A stretch of DNA of 64,000 nucleotides. It comes from Isoetes taiwanensis (Eukaryota > Streptophyta > Lycopodiopsida > Isoetales > Isoetaceae). Shown one piece after another: positions 56,342-64,000 of this stretch; the first letter of the stretch is position 1, and every line of letters starts with the position of its first letter. The stretch spans positions 7,005,335-7,069,334 of the forward strand of contig JAJEKV010000072.1 of assembly GCA_021234155.1 (NCBI GenBank). The letters run 5' to 3'. The notes under the pieces are model-generated. The model was not told the DNA's origin and did not search any database. It saw nothing but the letters and a program-made list of their open reading frames with translations. Both the position numbers and the translations under genes were made by a program.

Positions 56342-57064
56342 TCACCAAAGTTGGTAGCCATGTTTGATATCCCGCGCAATTTCTTCATCAATATGAACCC
56401 GAGATCTCTTTTTACTTGTTGGCTTACCACTAACCCCTGGCTGATTACATGCAGCAGACCGAGGACTTGTGTCCGAAGGATTGAAAGCACTTGGAGTTTC
56501 TTTGCCAGAATTTTTTTCTTGTGCACTTGAATTGTCTTTGCTACCATTTGCTTCATTTGCAACAGGGGACACAGGGTTATCATCTGGAACGTTTACAAAT
56601 TCTTCTTCCACAAATGAAGCATTTGTTCCAATTGTCTCATAGAATGCATCAGACATGTAGGTATTTGGAAACATATCAGCATCTTGGAATGCCTCGGCCC
56701 CAAAATCCCCATCATCCCCTGCACCTGGAATGTCTCTCTCATTAGTAACTCCATGTTTCAGATCTTCCATAGCTTCAAACCAAGGCCTGGTAGATGGTTC
56801 TGATCCAGTTCTCTCGGATGCCTCTTTTTCATCCCTGAATTTGATCTGCAATTTATCCCACTTGTTCCTTAACTGTCTCAAATCTTCAAGCCCATGAACT
56901 GTGGGTTGTAATTTCAACATAATCTCTCTCCATTGCCCCGCGCAGAAAAGATTAATACTACCATTATTGTGAACCTTGTACTCCTTCATCAAAGCAAGCA
57001 TGGTGGAGATTGCATTGTCAGACCAATCAACCAGGAGTTTTCCTTTTTTTCTTGGCGGGTTCAT
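56342..57064 (-). CDS. Harbinger Myb/SANT-like DNA-binding protein
   Basis: Start chosen at MNPPRKKGKLLVDWSD (57,064); nine further codons are open upstream. Residues about 14-105 form a Myb/SANT-like trihelix domain with spaced Trp and Leu: WSDNAISTMLALMKEY, GQWREIMLKLQ, LRQLRNKWDKLQIKF, TRPWFEAMEDLKHG. An acidic, Ser/Asn-rich linker and a basic end (PTSKKRSRVHIDEEIARDI) follow. In PIF/Harbinger elements such a protein helps the transposase bind DNA and enter the nucleus. About 240 codons without a break. Confidence 0.75.
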   Translation of the reverse strand: MNPPRKKGKLLVDWSDNAISTMLALMKEYKVHNNGSINLFCAGQWREIMLKLQPTVHGLEDLRQLRNKWDKLQIKFRDEKEASERTGSEPSTRPWFEAMEDLKHGVTNERDIPGAGDDGDFGAEAFQDADMFPNTYMSDAFYETIGTNASFVEEEFVNVPDDNPVSPVANEANGSKDNSSAQEKNSGKETPSAFNPSDTSPRSAACNQPGVSGKPTSKKRSRVHIDEEIARDIKHGYQLW

Positions 57065-57091
57065 AGCAAATGTAATTGCTATCGTGCACAA

Positions 57092-57602
57092 CTAAGTCTA
57101 ATTCATTGGGGAGGGGTTCAGATTGAACCTCACGCAATCCATTTTCCTGCTGATCCCTCTTCTTTCCCCGTGCAATGCCATTGGAAGCCCGTGAAGGTTC
57201 AGAATTTATCTCAATGGCCCTGATTGGGAAACCGATCCATCATCCTTTTAGTTCTTCTAGGAACCAATTTCTCGCTCCTCGGTGGAATGAAAGGCTTCTT
57301 AGCATCGGCATGGAGGATCTGGTAGCCTTTGTCATGTTCTTTAGAAAAATTTGTGTATGCGCTATTTCAATCTATTAGATGCTAAAAATGCCTATCACCA
57401 AAGCAATGAACGAATTGAAGTAAAGTAATTCTCGAAATGCTTACCCATTGAGAATTGGCTTAATGCTCGCTAGGAGGGAAGGAATTGGGATCTGATTCTT
57501 GGAGCCCGCCCACCTAGAACAGAGGCCGGAATTAAGGTCGAAATTTCCGGCCTCCAAAAACGATCCCCATAAATTTTTCGGGGCGTTGGGCTTAACGGCC
57601 CA
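57092..57602. other. right flank of the Harbinger element
   Basis: 5' non-coding region of the Myb-like gene (minus strand), with GGCCGGAAATTTC-type inverted words at 57,523-57,553. No further gene was seen. Confidence 0.4.
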
Positions 57603-57740
57603 TTAATTGATGGAAGCGCCCTACTTGGCAGGTTCGAATACCTCTAAATGAGAGTCCACCACGTGGACTCTCGTCTCATATCTCTCCTCCCATTTATCTC
57701 TCAAATCATCTCTCATGATCTCTCGGCTCTCATGTGGTGG

Positions 57741-58930
<1,190 letters not shown>

Positions 58931-58959
58931 ATGAATAGAAAATAAAGACCATCAGGGTT

Positions 58960-59760
58960 ATGGCGTGGAACATTAACCATCTAACGCTCAAAAAAATTGA
59001 GCAGATGGCTGATGTTCTGGCATCAGTAGATATGGTATTCTTCACAGAGACATGGGAACATGAAGAATGCGGGCTTCCAGACATCCCAGGCTTCACCATT
59101 ATGCACTCTATATGGATGAAGAAAAACTGGAAGGGAAGGGGGTTTGGGGGCATTGCTTGCTATATCAGAACTGAATTTGTACACTTGGCAAAAGTGATTA
59201 TAAAAAGGGAGAGCAAACAATATATATGGATAGAGCTTCCTGGTATGGACAATAAAACGTACATTGCGGGCTGCTACTTCCCTCCTCTGGATAAAGATAC
59301 GTACAAAAGATATGGATTGGACATGGAAGAACCGTTGCAAAAACTGGAACAGGATAGTGCTGAGTTAATGGCATTGGGTAATGTGATTTTAGTGGGTGAT
59401 TTTAATGCCCGGACAGGGAATAAGCAAGCGGATTTGATAAGTGATAGCGGAGAGGCGATATGGATGGAACACATGGACGATTTGAGCTAGAGCTATCAGG
59501 ATGGGCCAAAAAATCACTAGATATGGAGCCAACAGCTATGGGGCATCATCTTCTGAACTTTTACAGTGGCTTAAGCTTAGCAATTTACAATGGTACTAAC
59601 AGGTTTCCTGGTACAGGAAGATGTACCTGCAAGGGGAGTAGCGTAGTTGATTACCTTATTGCCTCGCCCGCTTTTGCAGAAAATATATGCTCTTTTGTAG
59701 TAATGGATAAGCACGCTGAATCGGATCATGCTCCAATCATTGCACATCTGAAGTTTCATG
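58960..59760 (+). pseudogene. LINE B apurinic-type endonuclease
   Basis: AWNINHLTLKKIEQM, FFTETWEHEECG (catalytic Glu), GGIACYIRTEFV, YIAGCYFPP, LVGDFNARTG (catalytic Asp/Asn), VDYLIASPAFA and AESDHAPIIAHL (catalytic Asp-His). A frame break lies near 59,480. It nicks target DNA for priming. Confidence 0.85.
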
Positions 59761-60132
59761 GAGCCAGGCAAAAATCAAAGGTACAAGGTAGAAACCCGTA
59801 TATCTATCTTAATTATAATAAGTGTGAATTATATGAGCAAATGTGCAAAGAGCAAATTCTGAATACAGCTTGGCCATCAGATGTCAGGAGTATGAGCGAG
59901 GTATTGACCTCTATGCTTGTTGATATAGCGTAGAAATGCTTTGTCTTGCACCGCAGGTTAAAGGGACTCCCTTGCCAATGGCTGGTTTGATGCAGAATGT
60001 AGGATAAAGCGGAACCAATATAAGCAAGCACATGGGTCAGAGAGGGAGAAACTCATTCGAGAATTTAAGTACCTGACTAGAAGTAAGAAAAGGGCATTTT
60101 TGAAGTAGAAACAGGAAGATTTTGTTTTAAAA

Positions 60133-61349
60133 TTGATCAAAGAACCCAGGAAGTTCTGGAAGAAGATGAAGGAAGCACCAAAGAGGACTTCTCTTCTAGA
60201 CGTTAATGCCTTGCTTAAACAAGTGCACAAATTATATAATGTCGAAGGGGCCTCCGGGGGGAACACTATGGCAAGCTGTAATATGCAATTCACTTTGGAT
60301 GAAGTGTCAAAAGGAATTACTAAGCTGGCAAATGGAAAAGCTGCTGATAATTTAGGCTTATTAGCCGAAATGCTTAAATGGGCTGGAGAGGCTGTGCTTG
60401 AAAAGGTGGTTGAACTTTTCAATGCGGCGTGTAAGGAAGGGTTCCCGCCGACTTGGCAAATAAATAGAGTGGTTCCCATATATAAAGTCGGTGACGAGAG
60501 AGACTCCAGTAACTACCGCATGATAATGGTAAGTAATCTTTTTGCTAAATTGTTTGCTAATATCATTGAGCGCAAGATAAGTGACTGGGCAGAGAAGGAA
60601 GGGGTGCGGGCTAGAGGGCAAGCTGGTTTTAGACCAAAAAGGTGCACAACCGATCATCTAGTAACTCTCAGAGCAATGATTGATACTGTGAAGGGGACCC
60701 GAAAGTCTCTATTTGCATGTTTTGTAGACTATACTAAAGCCTTTGATATGGTGGACAGAGAGAATCTATGGAAGGCAATGGACCGTGTGGGAATACCTGT
60801 GCCATTGAGATTGTTCAACTATCTTCGCCATATTTTGAATCTTGTAGAACACAAGTTCATAGTAATATGGGAGTTAAGCAAGGCTGTCCCTTGTCTCCTA
60901 CCCTATTTGGTATATTTATTGATGACTTGGAAAACTGGATTGTGTCTCTGGGAGGAGACGGTATGATGCTTGCAGGATATGTAATATCACTGCTCCTCTA
61001 TGCGGATGATATAGTGCTGTTGTCTAGAAGTTGCAAAGGCATGCAAAGACATCTAAGGGTCCTTGAGGCTTTCTGTGCTACCATGGGCATGCAGGTGAAT
61101 TTGAACAAAACCAAGATAATGATCTTTGGCACTACAGTAGATGATGGCTATGCATTCACTTACAGAGGACATGCAGTGGAGATTGTGAAAGAATATAAAT
61201 ACCTTGGATTGATAGTGGATAAAAGTTACAGGTGGAATAGAACAGTGGACCAAAGGGTGAATGGGGGGATTAAAGCCCTCTTTGCTATGCAAAGAAGGTG
61301 TACAAAGGGTGAGATCTATAGATTCAGGCTAAAAAAATGCTCTTCCTAG
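60133..61349 (+). pseudogene. LINE B reverse transcriptase
   Basis: KEPRKFWKKMKEAP, ITKLANGKAADNLGLLAEML, WQINRVVPIYKVGDERDSSN, QAGFRPKRCTTDHLVTLRAM, FVDYTKAFDMVDRENLW (motif A Asp), NMGVKQGCPLSPTLFGIFID, SLLLYADDIVLLSRS (catalytic YADD), LNKTKIMIFGT, YKYLGLIVDKSYRWN. One frameshift near 60,860. Otherwise the palm and fingers are intact in sequence. Confidence 0.9.
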
Positions 61350-62236
61350 CTTTAGTCCAATCAGTGGTTTTATATGGTTGTGAGGTATGGGGGCCTGGCT
61401 TGTCTCTGGATGGGTGGAAAAAAATTGAAAAAGTGCTAAAAAGGTTTCTTCATAGTGAGTTGGGTGTGAAAACCCAGACACCCTATGAAATGATATTAGT
61501 AGAAAGTGGCATGTTACAGTTTGAAGGGGAAGCACTATGCCGATACCTTACATACCTCAGTAAATTGGGAGAGACGCATGATAATGACTATCCGCGCTTG
61601 GCACAAAGGGCAACCTTTTACACAGGATGGTACGCTGATGGATTGGTTTGGATGCGTAAATGGGGGATTAGAATTGAGGACCTAGCACAAAACAAGAAGA
61701 GAATCCGTGAATGGGTTGAGGAATGCATACTGATGCGTACCTGGCATAGCCCAGGGACTAAAATGCAATGCTACAGGGAGATCATGAATCCCCCGCTGCA
61801 GGCTGCACAATACCTTAATGCTGATATATCTCTAAAAAAGAGGCATGCCATCTGTAGAATGCGACTAAGTGCACATCACTTGGACGTGGAGGTTGGTAGG
61901 TGGTATATGGTACACCGAGACTTTAGAGTGTGTAGAGTCTGTGGAGCCGACGAGACGGAGGATGAGACTCATGCTATCCTGCGGTGCCCAGCTTATCAGG
62001 CATTGCGAGACAGATATGCGATATGTGTTTCAGACTTGGTACAGTTTTTTACATTATCACCTCATATTCTAGCAGACTTTATTATTGATATGACAGACTT
62101 GAGAGAGCGAATCATTAAGCGTAATACATTTATGTTGGTTGATATTTTGGAGGAAGGGAGAGTAGAGCAGTCCAATGGGGAACATCTGTTGGACTCGGAT
62201 TATAATATATTTACATATGAATCTGTACTTGAGTGA
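61337..62236 (+). CDS. LINE B C-terminal domain with zinc knuckle
   Basis: 299 open codons following RT after a frameshift in a run of seven A at about 61,331. Contains VVLYGCEVWGPGLSLDGWKK, RKWGIRIEDLAQNKKRI, CRMRLSAHHLDVEVGRW and the knuckle CRVCGADETEDETHAILRCP (Cys-X2-Cys...His-X4-Cys). The same domain is seen in LINE A at 52,178. It probably binds the template RNA or target DNA. Confidence 0.85.
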   Translation: MLFLALVQSVVLYGCEVWGPGLSLDGWKKIEKVLKRFLHSELGVKTQTPYEMILVESGMLQFEGEALCRYLTYLSKLGETHDNDYPRLAQRATFYTGWYADGLVWMRKWGIRIEDLAQNKKRIREWVEECILMRTWHSPGTKMQCYREIMNPPLQAAQYLNADISLKKRHAICRMRLSAHHLDVEVGRWYMVHRDFRVCRVCGADETEDETHAILRCPAYQALRDRYAICVSDLVQFFTLSPHILADFIIDMTDLRERIIKRNTFMLVDILEEGRVEQSNGEHLLDSDYNIFTYESVLE

Positions 62237-62297
62237 CCGTCTAATGGACCTGATGGTCTAAATAGACGTAATAAAATTCACTTCACTTCACTTCACT

Positions 62298-62691
62298 TTA
62301 TTCTTTATATTCTCTCTCTATCCCTTATCTATTCATCTAACTCTTTCTCTTCTCTCTCTCTTCCTCTCTTCATTCTCTACATAATATATATCAGATAGAA
62401 AAAGAAAGAAGGCACAACCTTAACTAATCAATGATAGAATGATTTTTGATAATGATAGAATGATTTTTGATTGGTTGATATGAATTTTTCAATAGATTTA
62501 AAAAAGGTCAATATACAATTTTTAGATATACCCAAAATATACCCCAAGAAAACCCACTACATTATCATTCCATATAGTAGTTCCACGAACGACTGATTGT
62601 TTGCCACATAGTTTTGCCATTTCCATGCCGTTGAAAAGCCTGTCAGGAAAAAATCGTTTTCACACCACGTAGTTTATTTTGGGCTGGAGCC
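62298..62691 (+). promoter_or_regulatory. promoter and 5' leader of the acetyltransferase gene
   Basis: Only 394 bp separate the LINE B tail from the start codon. The stretch is CT-rich (TCTCTCTCT) then A/T-rich, with a 21-bp tandem duplication AATGATAGAATGATTTTTGAT at 62,430-62,450 and 62,451-62,471. No clear TATA box. An upstream intron cannot be excluded. Confidence 0.5.
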
Positions 62692-63924
62692 ATGGCCGCT
62701 CCCATGGAGAATGTTGAAGATGAAGCTACGGCATCCAAACGAAATGTGAGTTGAGTTTTCCTGTATAGCACAACCCTAAAATATAAACTTCGAATAAGTA
62801 TAGTCTACGTTCTTTACTGGGATTTTTTCAGTGCATATATGAATTAGAGTGTCAGGTTTTAGATTGATTTCTTGAACTCCAAGAGGAAGTCAGTAAAACG
62901 TATGTTTGCTGTCCCTTTTGAACTGCTTGTCATTGAACTGTTTTGTTTTGTTTTTTTTTTTCATTATTGCTGCTTTATTTGTGCAGGAGGTGGACCTTTG
63001 TGAAGTCCCGTTGCAACCAGAAGGGACTTCTGAGCTGCATGATGTTGGTACCCGTGTCATTTGTGTTTCGACCTGGGATAATTTACAACGTGAGTTTTGT
63101 CAACCTCGACTTACCTTAAGTGACATATCTGCTTCTTCTTGGTTGTTGATACATGTTGACTTTTATAGACCCTTGTAGGGAGTTAAGGTGCAACACTAAC
63201 TAGCTCAATCTTTTGAACACAAGAGAATAACAACAAAAAGGAATCTTGGTGCTAGGATTGCGAAAGAACCACGAGAGTAGATTTCAAGACTATCATGTAT
63301 TCTTTCTTAGAAATTTTATGCCTTTAAATTTTTGTAAATTATAAAAGCTGTAGAACAATGTATGAGATTCTATAAAACTACAGACTCGGCTGAAGTTATA
63401 GATCGGCGTGAGAGCAAAGCTGGAGTTGAGTACTATGTGCACTATCTTGACCGTAAGTAGCTGATATATTCTGCTATTAAATAAAGAGGGAATGTTGATG
63501 GCAGGTTTTTAATTGACGAGGTTGGTTTTTATTTCTTTAATTAGAAAATAAAAGACTAGATGAATGGATCACATCCACCCGCATAGTGAGTTTGGAGAAA
63601 GAGGCCACCTCTTTATTAAAATCAGCAATGGCTGAGAAGCTAACTCCTCTAACTATACCGAGTACACCGACCTCGAGTGGCCCTGGATCAGGTGAAAGTA
63701 AACTTGACACTCCAGGTGTCTCCGACAGAAAGTTGACTCGCAATCTGAAACGTCGGTATGATGAAATCCATAATGTGCAGAAGGTACGTTTTCTTTTATA
63801 TGCTCATTGCAGCGTTCTACATCTGAAGTATTTTTTCACGAAATAGGGTGTAGATGAACTTGCGCCTATTGATCAGACTCTTGAAAAGGAACATGAGGAG
63901 AAGACAAAAGTGAAAAACATTCAG
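62692..63924 (+). CDS. HAM1: MYST-family histone acetyltransferase, N-terminal exons (gene continues)
   Basis: Exons 62,692-62,745, 62,987-63,089, 63,384-63,452, 63,545-63,783 and 63,847-63,924 join with GT..AG borders and correct phases into 181 codons. Residues about 38-85 form the chromo-barrel (Tudor-knot) domain: DVGTRVICVSTWDN, AEVIDRRESKAGVEYYVHYL, NKRLDEWI. Residues about 130-181 match the linker before the MYST domain (RKLTRNLKRRYDEIHN, EKEHEEKTKVKNIQ), as in Arabidopsis HAM1/HAM2, which acetylate histone H4 Lys5 in the NuA4 complex in the nucleus. The start MAAPMENVEDEATAS is the first ATG in a sound context. The zinc finger and catalytic acetyl-CoA domain lie beyond the window. The residue 84-125 linker is Ser/Thr/Pro-rich and longer than in Arabidopsis. 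Confidence 0.9.
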
Positions 63925-64000
63925 GTTAGAATCAAACTCTCTTCAGAGTGACTTTAGGGTGATGACTACTATCCAGATGAAGTCACATTGATCAGGATGA

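Larger units (their letters stand above)
53030..57610. mobile_element. PIF/Harbinger DNA transposon, decayed, convergent ORFs
   Basis: A transposase on plus (53,286 to about 54,480) and a Myb/SANT-like ORF on minus (57,064-56,342), the two genes that define PIF/Harbinger, lie tail to tail. Possible ends are GGGCCTTAACAGC at 53,056 and its inverted relative GGGCTTAACGGCCC at 57,588-57,601. The usual 3-bp target duplication could not be confirmed. It lies exactly between the end of LINE A and the start of LINE B. Confidence 0.75.

Overview
The window is nuclear DNA of a land plant. The evidence is a spliced plant-type MYST histone acetyltransferase gene at the right edge (five exons with GT..AG borders and T-rich introns), plant Ty1/copia and Ty3/gypsy elements primed by tRNA-Met or tRNA-Asp-like sites, PIF/Harbinger and CACTA-like DNA transposons, L1-like and other LINEs, and long microsatellites. 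Intergenic space is almost all nested transposon fossils, which suggests a large repeat-rich genome. I cannot place the species.

Layout. 1-3,028 (-): pol part of a Ty3/gypsy fossil cut by the window edge. 4,425-5,557 (+): a strange histone H3-like gene that starts with the canonical H3 tail residues and ends in an H3 fold, with about 250 extra residues between them. 5,760-9,110 (+): gypsy-like gag preceded by unrecognised ORFs and two LTR-like promoter stretches. 11,639-13,285 (-): a long gypsy LTR with its tRNA-Met primer site. 13,286-25,225: a 31-bp AATCT-rich tandem array split by a structurally complete 11-kb Tat/Athila-like gypsy element (13,714-24,764) with LTRs, AGAAA target duplication, an extra sense ORF and an antisense ORF with its own TATA box. 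25,225-33,100: CACTA-like ends, a (CTAT)n tract, SINE-like heads, a foldback hairpin and long featureless stretches. 33,105-35,210 (+): an unassigned exon followed by an L1-like LINE fragment. 35,482-40,788 (+): a very young copia element with almost identical LTRs.

42,200-62,297 (+) holds two LINEs of one family. LINE A is interrupted by a 6-kb segment (about 43,790-49,800) carrying a decayed multi-exon coiled-coil gene on the opposite strand, and by a second 1.1-kb segment. LINE A ends near 52,970. A decayed PIF/Harbinger transposon follows (about 53,030-57,610, transposase + and Myb-like ORF -). LINE B (57,854-62,297) follows that and retains ORF1, endonuclease, reverse transcriptase and a C-terminal zinc knuckle, with a few frame breaks. 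LINE B stops about 400 bp before the start codon of the acetyltransferase gene (62,692 onward), whose catalytic half lies outside the window.

The only clear host genes are the acetyltransferase and the H3-like gene. The coiled-coil gene inside LINE A and the exon at 33,105 are host-derived candidates. No tRNA, rRNA, CRISPR or organellar sequence was recognised.
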